DNA of 32,695 nt from an uncultured beta proteobacterium (GCA_903821335.1 CAIJKV010000343.1:1-32695), one strand, 5' to 3'; counted from the first letter of the stretch, positions 17,852 through 26,558 are shown. Notes: generated from the sequence alone by a model not told the origin. Numbers and translations are program-made.

Positions 17852-18646
17852 TCAGGCCATGATCTTTGGACTGATCCGGGCCAGGAAGGCCATCACAGCC
17901 TCGCGATGTTCAGCGCTTGTGTAGCAAATGCCTTGCGCCTGACTGCCCTGTGCGAAGACCTGCGGTGAGGTCAGTTCAAACGTCTGGTTCAAAATCGTCT
18001 TACCCAGCGCGAGCGCAGTACTCGACCCTTTGCTCAGTTCCACGGCCCAGGCCTGGGCGTGCCCCACCAGCTCCAGGTCATCAACCAACCGGTCTGCGAT
18101 GCCAAGGTCAAGCGCCTCTTGCGCGGCAACCTTGCGACCGCTGAAGATGAGCTCCTTGGCTTTCGAGAGCCCCACGCGGCGCGGCAGGAAATACATGCCT
18201 CCACCGTCAGGAATCAGACCCCGATTGATATAGGACCAGGTAAAGCTACTGGACGGACACGCCACGATAAAGTCACAGGCCAGGGCCGTATCGGCACCCA
18301 GTCCTGAAGCCGCACCGTTGACCGCCGCGATGGTTGGCTTGGGCATCGTGTGGAGCAGCGATTGCGTATGGTGCACGCGCTGTTGGCGCGCCCAACCGTT
18401 AAAGGCGATCTCGCCCGGCGGGGCTTGCATGCGACGCTCCATCCCGGCGACATCGCCGCCGGCGCAGAATCCCTTGCCGCGACCTGTCAGGACCAACGCG
18501 CGAATCTCGCGATCAGCCGCGACGTGTTCAAGCGCGGCAATGAATTCCGTGCGCATGTCGTCGCTCATGGCATTGCGTTTTTCAGGGCGATTCAGGTAAA
18601 TCGTCGCGACGCTGGCCTCTACCTGCATTTCAATGAGTTTGTACAT
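17852..18646 (-). CDS. Enoyl-CoA hydratase/isomerase family protein, PaaG-like
   Basis: A 264-residue crotonase-fold enzyme. The two oxyanion-hole segments are KGFCAGGDVAGM (residues 58-69) and AAVNGAASGLGADTALACDF (108-125). The rat enoyl-CoA hydratase Glu144 position is not Glu. Instead an Asp is present in RGLIPDGGG (Asp147), a pattern seen in PaaG-type isomerases that act on ring or unsaturated CoA esters. It therefore may be an isomerase rather than a hydratase. ATG at 18646 follows AGGACCGGTGGA. It is located between the Bug protein gene (57 bases upstream) and the acyl-CoA synthetase (56 bases downstream), in a likely operon for CoA-ester catabolism. Confidence 0.88.
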   Translation of the reverse strand: MYKLIEMQVEASVATIYLNRPEKRNAMSDDMRTEFIAALEHVAADREIRALVLTGRGKGFCAGGDVAGMERRMQAPPGEIAFNGWARQQRVHHTQSLLHTMPKPTIAAVNGAASGLGADTALACDFIVACPSSSFTWSYINRGLIPDGGGMYFLPRRVGLSKAKELIFSGRKVAAQEALDLGIADRLVDDLELVGHAQAWAVELSKGSSTALALGKTILNQTFELTSPQVFAQGSQAQGICYTSAEHREAVMAFLARISPKIMA

Positions 18647-18702
18647 TCCACCGGTCCTGTCTCTGAAGTTAAGTATTGATAGGCTTTTACAATGCGTCCT
18701 GC

Positions 18703-19692
18703 TCAGTTAGTCGTGATGTGCGCATCCCGAACCACCTGGCTCCAGCGTTTTTCTTCGTTGCGCACGAAGGTTTCCATTTGCTCGGGTGGTCCGGTACTGA
18801 CGACCAGACCTTCCTCGGTGACACGCGTCTTGAAACCTTCTGTCTTGACAGCCTCTGCAGCCGCTGCGTTGAGCCGGGCCACCACGTTGGCAGGCGTGCC
18901 AGTCGGCGCCAGCAGGCCATACCAGCTCTGTGCGACGTATCCGGGCACACCCGACTCGGCGATCGTGGGAATATCGGGCCTCGCATCAGAACGCTCGGCT
19001 GCGGTCACCCCCAGCGCACGAAGTTTGCCGCTGTCAAGCAGAGGGGCTGCCCCGGCTGCCGTGGCGAACATCAGGTCGACCTGCCCACCCATCAAGTCGG
19101 TCAGGGCGGGGCTAGCCCCCCGGTACGGCACATGCGTCATGTCAACTTTCGCGAGGATATTGAAGAGTGCCCCCGCAAGATGCGCAGACGTTCCATTGCC
19201 CTGGGAAGCATAGGTGAGCCGGCCTGGATTCGTCTGGGCGGCGACGATCACGTCCTTGACAGACTTAAACGGACTGTCGGCGCGAACGACCAGAATGTTT
19301 GGTGACCAGCCAATCAGCACCACCGGGGTGAAGGCTGTATCGGCCGAATACGGCAGGCTTGGCATCAAACTCGGGTTCACTGCATTGGCGAAGGTTGCCA
19401 TCAGCAATGTGTAGCCATCGGGTGCGCTTTTCGCGACAGCATCGGTGCCGATGATGGTGCCTGCCCCCGGCTTGTTTTCAATGATGACGGTTTGCCCGAG
19501 GGACGCGGCCAGGCCCACGCCCAGCGTGCGCGCCACGGCGTCGGTGCCGCCTCCCGCGGCAAAGGGCACGACGATACGCACGGCCTTTTCAGGAAAATCC
19601 GCCTGGGCACTCGATGAAAACAACCCTGCCAACAGCGCACCGACGCACAGGTTGACGAAATGACTCGCAGACGACGGACGAAAAAATTGCAC
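18703..19692 (-). CDS. Bug-family (TctC) tripartite tricarboxylate transporter solute-binding protein
   Basis: A 329-residue periplasmic binding protein. The signal peptide is hydrophobic (FVNLCVGALLAGLF) with cleavage predicted after SSSAQA, giving a mature start DFPEK. The mature protein begins with the family hallmark VRIVVPFAAGGGTDAVARTL, then NKPGAGTIIGTDAVAKSAPDGYTLLMAT. I chose the GTG at 19692, since AAGGGGA sits 5 bases upstream and the signal peptide becomes normal in length. A GTG at 19743 would add 17 residues. No tctA or tctB membrane genes are nearby. It heads the minus-strand catabolic set and diverges from a second Bug gene at 19899. The ligand is unknown; family members bind carboxylates, amino acids and aromatic acids. 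Confidence 0.9.
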   Translation of the reverse strand: MQFFRPSSASHFVNLCVGALLAGLFSSSAQADFPEKAVRIVVPFAAGGGTDAVARTLGVGLAASLGQTVIIENKPGAGTIIGTDAVAKSAPDGYTLLMATFANAVNPSLMPSLPYSADTAFTPVVLIGWSPNILVVRADSPFKSVKDVIVAAQTNPGRLTYASQGNGTSAHLAGALFNILAKVDMTHVPYRGASPALTDLMGGQVDLMFATAAGAAPLLDSGKLRALGVTAAERSDARPDIPTIAESGVPGYVAQSWYGLLAPTGTPANVVARLNAAAAEAVKTEGFKTRVTEEGLVVSTGPPEQMETFVRNEEKRWSQVVRDAHITTN

Positions 19693-19808
19693 CGGCTTCC
19701 CCTTGGCAAACACACACGTGCCTGCTTGCAGCAGTGTAGGCACACGAACCCCAGCCTAGCATGGCACGATTCCAACAGCCAGTCGTCGCGCAAGGGTTAG
19801 GAAATCTG

Positions 19809-19837
19809 TTGCGTAGCCAGACCCCGTCGAGTATAAG
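19809..19837 (+). promoter_or_regulatory. Candidate sigma-70 promoter in the divergent Bug-Bug intergenic region
   Basis: TTGCGT (TTG matches the -35 core) at 19809-19814, a 17-base spacer, then TATAAG (5 of 6 matches to TATAAT) at 19832-19837. Transcription would start about 55 bases before the ATG at 19899. The 206-base region between the two divergent genes holds no other gene that I can see, and is the logical place for an operator, although no clear inverted-repeat binding site stands out. Confidence 0.4.
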
Positions 19838-19898
19838 AAACACTGGACACATAACAAGATGATCCGCACACGGTTGCGGTCACACCAGGAGATGACAA

Positions 19899-20909
19899 AT
19901 GGATCGACGGCGGGCGCTTTCCTCACTTGCGGCGTGTCTGGCGGGGGGTATCACACCAGGTATCGTTTCTCAATCCGTTCAGGCGCAAGCCGTTGCAGTT
20001 CAATCACTAGCAGGCCGCCAGTTTCGTTTCGTGGTGAGCTACCCGGCCGGTGGCGTGGTGGACTTCGCCGCACGCACGGTCGCCGACGGTTTGAATCAGG
20101 CGACGGGTTCCCTGGTGATCGTTGAAAACCGCGCGGGTGCGGCCGGCAATATCGCCACCGAATTCGTCGCACGTCAGCCTGGCGATGCGGGCGTGTTTGG
20201 CGTGTTTTCAAACTCGACACTGTCGACCAATCCGTTCGTGCCACAGCTTGCGTCCAAGAACGTTGATCCTTACAAAGACCTGGTACCGGTGGCGGCGATC
20301 GTCGACATGATTCTGGTACTGGCCGTCACGCCCCAACTGGGCGTGTCGACCATCGATGAATTTCTGGCCAAGGCCAGATCCTCACCACAGCCACTGCGCA
20401 TTGGTCTGGCAGGGATCGGGTCACCTCATCACCTGGCAGCGCTATTGCTTGAAAAATCTGCTTCACTGAACCTGATCCTCGTGCCGTACAAAGGCGGAGC
20501 CCCGATGATCGCCGATGCCGCCGGCGGCCATCTTGATGCCGTGTTCACCACGGTTCCGGTCGGTGGCCCCATGGTGGCAAGCGGAAAATTGCGCTGGATT
20601 GCGATTGCCCAGCCTACCGTGATCAACAGCCTGCCCGGTATACCCTCGCTTGTGAATGTTTTCAAGGGAGCAACGATTCCATCGTGGGTGGGTGTTTTTG
20701 CGCCAACAAGCACCCCCTCAAGCCTTGTGCTGTCCATGCATGAGGCCTTGAACCAAGTCGTCAACAGCACGGCAATCGCTGAAAAATTGCGCAAAAACGG
20801 ACTCGAGCCGCTCGATCAAACGCTTGCGCAGACCGGCAAACTCATCAGCGATGAAGCGGTTTTCATGAAAAACTTCCTGTCAGAATTCAAACTTGATTTT
20901 TCGGCCTGA
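19899..20909 (+). CDS. Bug-family (TctC) solute-binding protein, second copy
   Basis: A 336-residue periplasmic binding protein. The N-terminus MDRRRALSSLAACLAGG is a signal peptide with consecutive arginines (possibly Tat-like, not certain), with likely cleavage near SVQAQA. The mature hallmark is RFVVSYPAGGVVDFAARTVADGL, then ENRAGAAGNIATEFVA. Compared with its divergent neighbour at 18703-19692, the fold is the same but the sequence is clearly different, so this is not a recent duplication. AGGAG lies 8 bases before the ATG at 19899. The gene precedes the LigJ-like hydratase gene by 32 bases and may supply its substrate precursor. Ligand unknown. Confidence 0.9.
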   Translation: MDRRRALSSLAACLAGGITPGIVSQSVQAQAVAVQSLAGRQFRFVVSYPAGGVVDFAARTVADGLNQATGSLVIVENRAGAAGNIATEFVARQPGDAGVFGVFSNSTLSTNPFVPQLASKNVDPYKDLVPVAAIVDMILVLAVTPQLGVSTIDEFLAKARSSPQPLRIGLAGIGSPHHLAALLLEKSASLNLILVPYKGGAPMIADAAGGHLDAVFTTVPVGGPMVASGKLRWIAIAQPTVINSLPGIPSLVNVFKGATIPSWVGVFAPTSTPSSLVLSMHEALNQVVNSTAIAEKLRKNGLEPLDQTLAQTGKLISDEAVFMKNFLSEFKLDFSA

Positions 20910-20941
20910 TCCTTTAACACTTCACCGTACCCCTCTCTCCC

Positions 20942-21982
20942 ATGATCATCGATTGCCACGGTCACTTCACCACCACCCCGCCCCAGGTCGCAGCGTTCCG
21001 TGCGCGTCAGACGGCTGAGTTCAAGCGCACCGGCCAAACGCCCACCGAAGCGCCACCCGCTGTGACCGACGAGGAAATCCGTGTCGGCATCGACAAGAAC
21101 CAATTGCGCATCATGCGTGAACGAGGCATCGACCTGACGATTTTTTCTCCACGGGCGGTGGGGATGGATCACCACATGGGCAACGAAGACACCAATGTGG
21201 TGTGGGCTCGCTATTGCAACGACCTGGTGCACCGGGCGTGCAGGATGTTCCCGGACCAGTTCGTCGGGGTATGCCAGTTGCCACAGGCCGCTGGGGTCAA
21301 GCCTGGCGCGCGTGTGTTTGAAGAGCTTGATCGCTGCATCAACGAATACGGGTTTATCGGTGCAAACCTGAACCCGGACCCGACGGGTGGCCGCTGGAGC
21401 GACCCGCCACTTTGGGACAAGGACTGGTGGTATCCCCTTTACGAGAAAATGGTCTCGCTGAACATCCCGGCCATGATTCACGTCAGTGGCTCCTGCAATC
21501 CGCACTTCAATGCGGTCGCCACGCACTACATCAATGGCGACACGACCGCATTCGTGCAGTGCATGACCTCAGACATTTTCAAAGATTTCCCAACCCTGAA
21601 ATTCATCATCCCGCATGGCGGTGGCGCAGCGCCCTATCACTGGGGTCGGTACCGCGGCATGGCTCAGGACATGGGTTTGCCGCCGCTTGAAGAAAAAGTG
21701 CTGAACAATGTGTTTTTCGACACCTGTGTCTACCACCAGCCAGGAATCGACTTGCTGCTACGCGTGGTGCCCGCCAGGAACATACTGTTCGCCTCCGAGA
21801 CTGTGGGCGCCGTCCAGGGCATTGATCCACTCACCAACCATTACTTTGACGATACCCGCCGGTACATCGACGCTTCGCCTTCGGCGAATGCGCTGGAGAA
21901 ACAGCAAATTTATTCGGACAACGTACTCGGTGTGTACCCGCGACTGCGCGCGCACCCAAGGTGCCGCGACTGCGCACTCTGA
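20942..21982 (+). CDS. Amidohydrolase-family 4-oxalomesaconate hydratase-like protein (LigJ-like)
   Basis: A 346-residue amidohydrolase-superfamily protein that strongly recalls LigJ of Sphingobium SYK-6, which hydrates 4-oxalomesaconate in protocatechuate 4,5-cleavage. It starts MIIDCHGHFTT, giving the HxH metal pair His6/His8. Other expected ligands are His180 (AMIHVSGSCN) and Glu286 (FASETVGAVQGIDP). Family landmarks are NLNPDPTGGRW, PHGGGAAPYHWGR and NVFFDTCVYHQPGID. The similarity is from memory, not from a search. The ATG at 20942 fits the family start, but no Shine-Dalgarno is visible (CCTCTCTCCC precedes it). No ring-cleavage dioxygenase or other pathway gene is in the window. The last ten or so residues differ from what I recall of LigJ. 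Confidence 0.82.
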   Translation: MIIDCHGHFTTTPPQVAAFRARQTAEFKRTGQTPTEAPPAVTDEEIRVGIDKNQLRIMRERGIDLTIFSPRAVGMDHHMGNEDTNVVWARYCNDLVHRACRMFPDQFVGVCQLPQAAGVKPGARVFEELDRCINEYGFIGANLNPDPTGGRWSDPPLWDKDWWYPLYEKMVSLNIPAMIHVSGSCNPHFNAVATHYINGDTTAFVQCMTSDIFKDFPTLKFIIPHGGGAAPYHWGRYRGMAQDMGLPPLEEKVLNNVFFDTCVYHQPGIDLLLRVVPARNILFASETVGAVQGIDPLTNHYFDDTRRYIDASPSANALEKQQIYSDNVLGVYPRLRAHPRCRDCAL

Positions 21983-22042
21983 GGATCAAATAGGTGTTGC
22001 CATCGCACGCGGCAGCGATTCAAGTGCCCCCGTCGCAGGCAA

Positions 22043-22795
22043 TCAGGTCAGCAGCTCCGCCCTGATCGCTTCGCGCGCCAGCCTGCCCAGCTGCGTGCGG
22101 GTTGGAGGTGCGCCACCAGGGGTTTGCCCACCGGCCCAGATGACAGGCAGAAACACCACTTCAATACTGACCCCCGAGCCGCCAAGCAGCCGCCACAAGT
22201 TCCCCGCCAGTGTTTCTTCGCCAACATAGGCGGCAAAGTCGCTACGACCCCCCTGATGGTAATAGCGCAAAGCCACCGGCTGGATCGCTGTGCCTGATTT
22301 GCGGGCGGGCTCAAACAGGTTGGCGTAGAAAGCCAGCACGTCAAACCCCGGCGATGTCGTACCTTCGGGGAACAAACCCACCGATTGCCCGCGTTCAAAA
22401 TGCTGTGCAATCGCCTGGCCCGCCTGGTGCACGGCATGGCGCGACGCGCGCTCAATAAAGATAGTGTCCGCACCCGCAGCCAGCCAACCAATCAGCGGCC
22501 AACTGCGAATCTCACTTTTGGCAACAAACGCTGTGGAGCGCACACCGTTCAGCACAAAGATATCTACCCAGGACACATGGTTGAGGACCCATAACACGGG
22601 TCCGTCCAAACAGGGTGTTCCCATTGAGGACACACGCAGCCCACAAATCCACAGCAATATCCGCGACCAATGCTTTTTTGCCCAAAGCCGATAGGGCAGC
22701 GCACCCAGGGGAAAGGTCAGCGCGATCGTCAACAGCCCGATGAGGATCCAGACCAGGCAGGCAATCGCCCGGGGCACAAACCGCAGCACGGTCAA
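22043..22795 (-). CDS. 1-acyl-sn-glycerol-3-phosphate acyltransferase family protein (PlsC-like)
   Basis: A 250-residue membrane-associated acyltransferase. After an N-terminal hydrophobic segment (AIACLVWILIGLLTIALTFPLG) come the HX4D motif NHVSWVD (His73, Asp78) and the substrate motif LFPEGTTSPG (Glu144). It should transfer a fatty acyl group to lysophosphatidic acid or a related lipid. The proposed start is TTG at 22795, which overlaps the stop of the pyrC' gene (TTGA) and has GGAG 8 bases upstream; GTG at 22789 is the alternative. An ATG much further upstream would read through pyrC' in another frame and is rejected. It is the last gene of the yqgE-ruvX-pyr unit and is convergent with the LigJ-like gene. 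Confidence 0.88.
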   Translation of the reverse strand: MTVLRFVPRAIACLVWILIGLLTIALTFPLGALPYRLWAKKHWSRILLWICGLRVSSMGTPCLDGPVLWVLNHVSWVDIFVLNGVRSTAFVAKSEIRSWPLIGWLAAGADTIFIERASRHAVHQAGQAIAQHFERGQSVGLFPEGTTSPGFDVLAFYANLFEPARKSGTAIQPVALRYYHQGGRSDFAAYVGEETLAGNLWRLLGGSGVSIEVVFLPVIWAGGQTPGGAPPTRTQLGRLAREAIRAELLT

Positions 22796-24087
22796 GCAGG
22801 CAGCTCCCACACGACGCGTCCGCGCACGACAGTCGTCGTCACACGTCCAGGCAAGTCGAAACCCAGAAATGGCGTGTGCTGGCTTTGACTGAGCAAGGAC
22901 TGTCGGGTCACTTGACGTGAAGCATGTGGGTCCAGCAGGCACAAGTCTGCATCCACACCCACACCAAGCTGGCCGCACGGCGGAACAGCAGGCGAAGAAC
23001 ACATCAGGATACGGGCTGGATCACACGTGACGCGCGCGATGGCATCGAGCAAGGGCACGCGCGCATCCTGCGCCCACTTAAGTGTCAACGAGAGGAGTAA
23101 TTCAAGTCCCGTCGCACCTGGCTCGGCCTCTGCAAACGGCAAATTCTTGCCGTCGTCCGACACGGGGGTGTGGTCTGAACAGACAGCGTCGATCGTTCCG
23201 TCGGCCAGGCCGGCACGGATGGCATCGCGGTCACGCTGACCACGCAGCGGGGGATCAAGCCTGAAATTGGTGTCGTAGTAACCAATGTCCACATCAGTCA
23301 GATGCACATGGTTCGCCGACACATCACAGGTCACGGGCAGGCCTTCGCGCTTGGCGGCACGCACGAGTGCTATACCCGCCGCCGTCGACAGCCGGCACAG
23401 GTGCAGGCGCACACCGCAGGCGCGCTGCAACTCAAACAGGGTATGAAGCGCGATGGTTTCGGTCTGGGCTGGAATCCCTGCCAGCCCCAGGCGCGAGGCA
23501 TAGGCGCCGCTGGCGGCAACCCCACCACGGGACAGCCACGGATCGGTTGCACGCAGCCACAGGACATAGTCAAACGTGCGGGCGTATTGCATGACACGCA
23601 ACAGGACGGTGGTATCCAGCACAGGCGTATCAGCCTGCGAAAACGCCACACAGCCCGCCTCGGTGAGCTCAGCCATCTCGGTGATGACCTCACCTTGCAA
23701 GCCGATTGTCATCGCCCCCAGCGGATACAAATTCACAAGATCCAACTGGCGGGCGCGATGCTTGAGCATCTCGACCAGGCCCGGCTCATCAAGCGTCGGA
23801 TCAGTATCTGGCGGCAACACCAGGGTGGTGATGCCGCCGGCCAGCGCCGCGCGCATTTCAGATTCAAGCGTTGCGCGATCTTCGACAGGTGTGCGCAGGC
23901 GTGCCGCCAAATCCACGATGCCAGGCAAGACTAGCCTGTCGGTTGCGTCAAGGATACGGTCAGCCATGAACCCAACAGGCGCCACGTCAAGCGCGGCAAT
24001 CTTGCCATGCGAGACAAACACGTCGGCCACACGGTCGATGCCATTGGCCGGGTCAATCAGGCGACCATTTCTGATATGCAGATTCAT
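22792..24087 (-). CDS. pyrX: Dihydroorotase-like inactive subunit (PyrC'/PyrX)
   Basis: A 431-residue homologue of class I dihydroorotase, encoded directly after pyrB (4-base overlap). The metal-binding HxH that should follow LVLPGIVDL is replaced by Ala61-Ala62-Arg63 (DLAARLRTP instead of DLHVHLREP). The equivalents of the Asp near FSDD (here FSQAD), the HAED block (here LRATDP) and the next His (here CRLSTAAG) also lack ligands, while Asp305 in CSDHTP remains. This matches the non-catalytic PyrC' proteins known from pseudomonads and related bacteria, which hold the aspartate transcarbamoylase complex together. The active dihydroorotase must be elsewhere. The symbol follows usage for such homologues; pyrC' is also used. 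Confidence 0.9.
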   Translation of the reverse strand: MNLHIRNGRLIDPANGIDRVADVFVSHGKIAALDVAPVGFMADRILDATDRLVLPGIVDLAARLRTPVEDRATLESEMRAALAGGITTLVLPPDTDPTLDEPGLVEMLKHRARQLDLVNLYPLGAMTIGLQGEVITEMAELTEAGCVAFSQADTPVLDTTVLLRVMQYARTFDYVLWLRATDPWLSRGGVAASGAYASRLGLAGIPAQTETIALHTLFELQRACGVRLHLCRLSTAAGIALVRAAKREGLPVTCDVSANHVHLTDVDIGYYDTNFRLDPPLRGQRDRDAIRAGLADGTIDAVCSDHTPVSDDGKNLPFAEAEPGATGLELLLSLTLKWAQDARVPLLDAIARVTCDPARILMCSSPAVPPCGQLGVGVDADLCLLDPHASRQVTRQSLLSQSQHTPFLGFDLPGRVTTTVVRGRVVWELPA

Positions 24088-25037
24088 GCCGATGCTCCCG
24101 CGACAATACTCATGACCGCCATACGAACGGCAATTCCAAACGTCACCTGATTCAGAATGACTGACTGTTTGCCGTCAGCGACCGCCGAGTCGATTTCAAC
24201 GCCGCGATTCATTGGGCCGGGATGCATGACGATGGCATCGGGCTTTGCCAGCGCAAGTTTTTCCGCAGTCAGCCCATAGTGCTTGAAGTATTCGTGCGAC
24301 GACGGCAACAACGCACCGCGCATGCGTTCATTCTGCAGGCGCAGCATGATGATGACATCCACGCCTTTCAACCCTTCGCGCATGTCGGTAAACACCTGCA
24401 CGCCCATTTGCTCCAGCCCGGACGGCAACAGGGTCAAGGGCCCGATGGCCCGCACTTGCGCCACACCGAGCGTGGTCAAAGCATGAATGTTGGAGCGTGC
24501 GACGCGCGAATGCAGTACGTCACCGACAATCGCGACCGTGAGGTTGGAAAAGTCCTTCTTGAAGTGCCGGATCGTGTACATGTCCAGCAACGCCTGAGTA
24601 GGATGCGCATGGCGCCCGTCACCGGCGTTGACGACGTGCACATGGGGCGCGACGTGCTGCGCAATCAGGTAGGGGGCACCACTTGCCTCGTGTCGTACGA
24701 CAAACAGGTCGGCCTGCATGGCCGAGAGGTTCGCGATGGTATCGAGCAAGGTCTCGCCCTTGGCTGCGGACGACACGTTGATATTCAGGTTGAACACATC
24801 GGCCGACAGGCGTTTGGCCGCGATCTCAAAGGTCGTGCGGGTACGCGTGGAGTTTTCAAAAAACAGGTTGAACACGCTTTTACCGCGCAGCAACGGGACT
24901 TTCTTGACGTCGCGGTCTGCCAGCGGCACGAACGTCTGCGCGGTGTCGAGAATGTGCGTCAGAATGTCGCGCGACAGGCCTTCCGTGGTGATCAGGTGGG
25001 TCAGTTCACCGTGCCGATTGAGTTGGGGGTTACGCAT
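24084..25037 (-). CDS. pyrB: Aspartate carbamoyltransferase catalytic subunit
   Basis: A 317-residue enzyme that condenses aspartate and carbamoyl phosphate in pyrimidine synthesis. The carbamoyl-phosphate motif [12 protein letters not shown] is intact. [15 protein letters not shown] and [13 protein letters not shown] are present, and the length is normal for class A-type trimers that pair with PyrC'. Its ATG shares one base with the pyrR stop (TGATG), and its stop overlaps the start of pyrC' (ATGA). No pyrI regulatory chain is present, consistent with the pyrB-pyrC' complex type. Confidence 0.97.
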   Translation of the reverse strand: MRNPQLNRHGELTHLITTEGLSRDILTHILDTAQTFVPLADRDVKKVPLLRGKSVFNLFFENSTRTRTTFEIAAKRLSADVFNLNINVSSAAKGETLLDTIANLSAMQADLFVVRHEASGAPYLIAQHVAPHVHVVNAGDGRHAHPTQALLDMYTIRHFKKDFSNLTVAIVGDVLHSRVARSNIHALTTLGVAQVRAIGPLTLLPSGLEQMGVQVFTDMREGLKGVDVIIMLRLQNERMRGALLPSSHEYFKHYGLTAEKLALAKPDAIVMHPGPMNRGVEIDSAVADGKQSVILNQVTFGIAVRMAVMSIVAGASA

Positions 25038-25579
25038 CAGTCTTCCTCGGTTTCAAGGGTCAGGACCAGCCTCCCGGCGTCGGTCTGGGAAAGCACCAGA
25101 TTGCCAGCCGGCGCCGGTGAAACACAGCCTCCTGCGGCGACCGCCGCGATCGGAAGCTCACGTCCACCACGATCGACCAGGACAGCCAGCCTGATCGACG
25201 CGGGCCGGCCATAATCAAACAGCTCGTTCATGGCCGCGCGTATCGTGCGACCGGTGTAGAGCACGTCGTCGACGAGCACCAGGTGCTTATCCGTGACAGG
25301 AAAGGTTATCTCGGAGGGCTGCACTTGCGAATGCAGGCCAATCCGGTCAAAGTCATCGCGGTAAAAACTGATGTCCAGCGTGCCATAAGGCTGCACCAGC
25401 TTGAGGTCACGGTGCAGTCGCTGGGCCAGCCACGCGCCGCCCGAGTGAATGCCGACCAGATGCACTTGCTGCACCGGCAGGGCCTGGATTTCGTGTCGCA
25501 CGGCCACCAGCAGGTCCGCATAAAGCGTTTCGGCGTCGGGCAGGGTGTCGGGGGAGTAGAGGTGGGGTGTCTGGGACAT
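25037..25579 (-). CDS. pyrR: Bifunctional pyr operon regulator/uracil phosphoribosyltransferase
   Basis: A 180-residue type I phosphoribosyltransferase. The PRPP-binding signature is [18 protein letters not shown]. An [12 protein letters not shown] loop lies nearer the N-terminus, with [13 protein letters not shown] between them, as in PyrR. In Gram-positive bacteria PyrR binds pyr mRNA to cause attenuation. Here no anti-terminator leader is visible and the gene is embedded between ruvX (9 bases) and pyrB (overlap), so the regulatory role is uncertain. Uracil phosphoribosyltransferase activity is plausible. Confidence 0.93.
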   Translation of the reverse strand: MSQTPHLYSPDTLPDAETLYADLLVAVRHEIQALPVQQVHLVGIHSGGAWLAQRLHRDLKLVQPYGTLDISFYRDDFDRIGLHSQVQPSEITFPVTDKHLVLVDDVLYTGRTIRAAMNELFDYGRPASIRLAVLVDRGGRELPIAAVAAGGCVSPAPAGNLVLSQTDAGRLVLTLETEED

Positions 25580-25588
25580 GGTGTGAAC

Positions 25589-25981
25589 TCAAGTCAGCGC
25601 GTCAAAGTAGCGTTGCAGAATAATAGCCGCTGCAAGTGCGTCATCGGGGGCATTACCGGCAATTCTCTGGGCTTGCAGGCTCGAACCCCGTTCATCCACG
25701 AGTTCAACGGGCAGCCGGTATCGCCCCTCGAGCTGGTGTGCAAAGCGGCGGCACCGGTTGGTGGCGTACTGATCCGTGCCGTCTGTAGCAAGCGCCAGCC
25801 CAACCACCAGCCGCTCAGGTTGCCAGGTGTCGATCAGTGCTGATATCCGGTTAAACCGGCCCACGCGGGTGGGCTCCAGAATGATGTCCAGCGGACGAGC
25901 CTGCCTGAGTAAAGAATTCCCGAGCGCGACACCCAGTTTTTTGGTGCCATAGTCAAACGCGAGGAGCGTTTCTTCAGGCAT
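25589..25981 (-). CDS. ruvX: Holliday junction resolvase-like protein RuvX/YqgF
   Basis: A 130-residue RNase H-fold protein. Acidic site residues lie in LLAFDYGTKKLGVAL (Asp10), in ELVDERGSSLQAQ and in the C-terminal DDALAAAIILQRYFD. Members take part in pre-16S rRNA maturation (5' end processing) and were first proposed as resolvases. The start ATG at 25981 overlaps the end of the yqgE gene by 8 bases (ATGCCTGA). An upstream start at 26014 would add 11 residues that lie wholly within yqgE. Gene order yqgE-ruvX-pyrR-pyrB is widely conserved. Confidence 0.94.
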   Translation of the reverse strand: MPEETLLAFDYGTKKLGVALGNSLLRQARPLDIILEPTRVGRFNRISALIDTWQPERLVVGLALATDGTDQYATNRCRRFAHQLEGRYRLPVELVDERGSSLQAQRIAGNAPDDALAAAIILQRYFDALT

Positions 25982-26558
25982 GCCCGGCTTCACCCGCCAG
26001 CATCGCAGGGTCAATCCCCAGCAGTCGCAAAGCCGCCGGGTACCGGTCTTCGGGAGGGACGCCGAAAATGATCTGTACGTCGGCCGGCACGTTCAGCCAG
26101 GCATTCTGAGCCATTTCGTTCTCGAGCTGACCCGCTCCCCAGCCCGCATAACCGAGCGTCACCAGCATTTTTTCGGGCCCCACGCCGCCAGCCACCGCCT
26201 CGAGCACATCACGGGAAGTCGTCAGCGCCAGATCGCCAAACCTGATGCTGGACGTGTAGTCACCGGCCGGCGCATGCAGCACAAAACCACGGTCAGTCTG
26301 GACCGGCCCGCCAAAAAAAACCGGCGTATCTCTGCCAGGCTCGATTTCAAGCTTGAGATCGATCTTCTGTAACAAACCGGCCACAGTGAGATCCGTTGGA
26401 CGGTTGATCACCAGGCCCAGCGCACCCTTATTGGAGTGTTCGCAGACGTAAATCACCGTGCCGGCCAAGTCTCCTTCCACCATGCCAGGCATGGCCATCA
26501 AAAACTGGTTGGACAGGTCATTCGCTGCGTCAGAGGGTCTATTCTTCTGTTCGGTCAT
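25974..26558 (-). CDS. YqgE/AlgH family protein
   Basis: A 194-residue protein of the YqgE/AlgH (DUF179) family. It begins with a short variable stretch and then NQFLMAMPGMVEGDLAGTVIYVCEHSNKGALGLVINRP, the family hallmark. It continues with FFGGPVQTDRGFVLH and GYAGWGAGQLENEM, also typical. Function is not well defined; AlgH was linked to alginate regulation in Pseudomonas. AAGG lies 7 bases before the ATG at 26558. It overlaps ruvX and follows rubredoxin on the same strand. Confidence 0.93.
   Translation of the reverse strand: MTEQKNRPSDAANDLSNQFLMAMPGMVEGDLAGTVIYVCEHSNKGALGLVINRPTDLTVAGLLQKIDLKLEIEPGRDTPVFFGGPVQTDRGFVLHAPAGDYTSSIRFGDLALTTSRDVLEAVAGGVGPEKMLVTLGYAGWGAGQLENEMAQNAWLNVPADVQIIFGVPPEDRYPAALRLLGIDPAMLAGEAGHA

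Noticed and set aside
21983-22042. Terminator between the LigJ-like gene and plsC
   Set aside because: The only pairing seen is a distant TTGCC/GGCAA, too weak to call.
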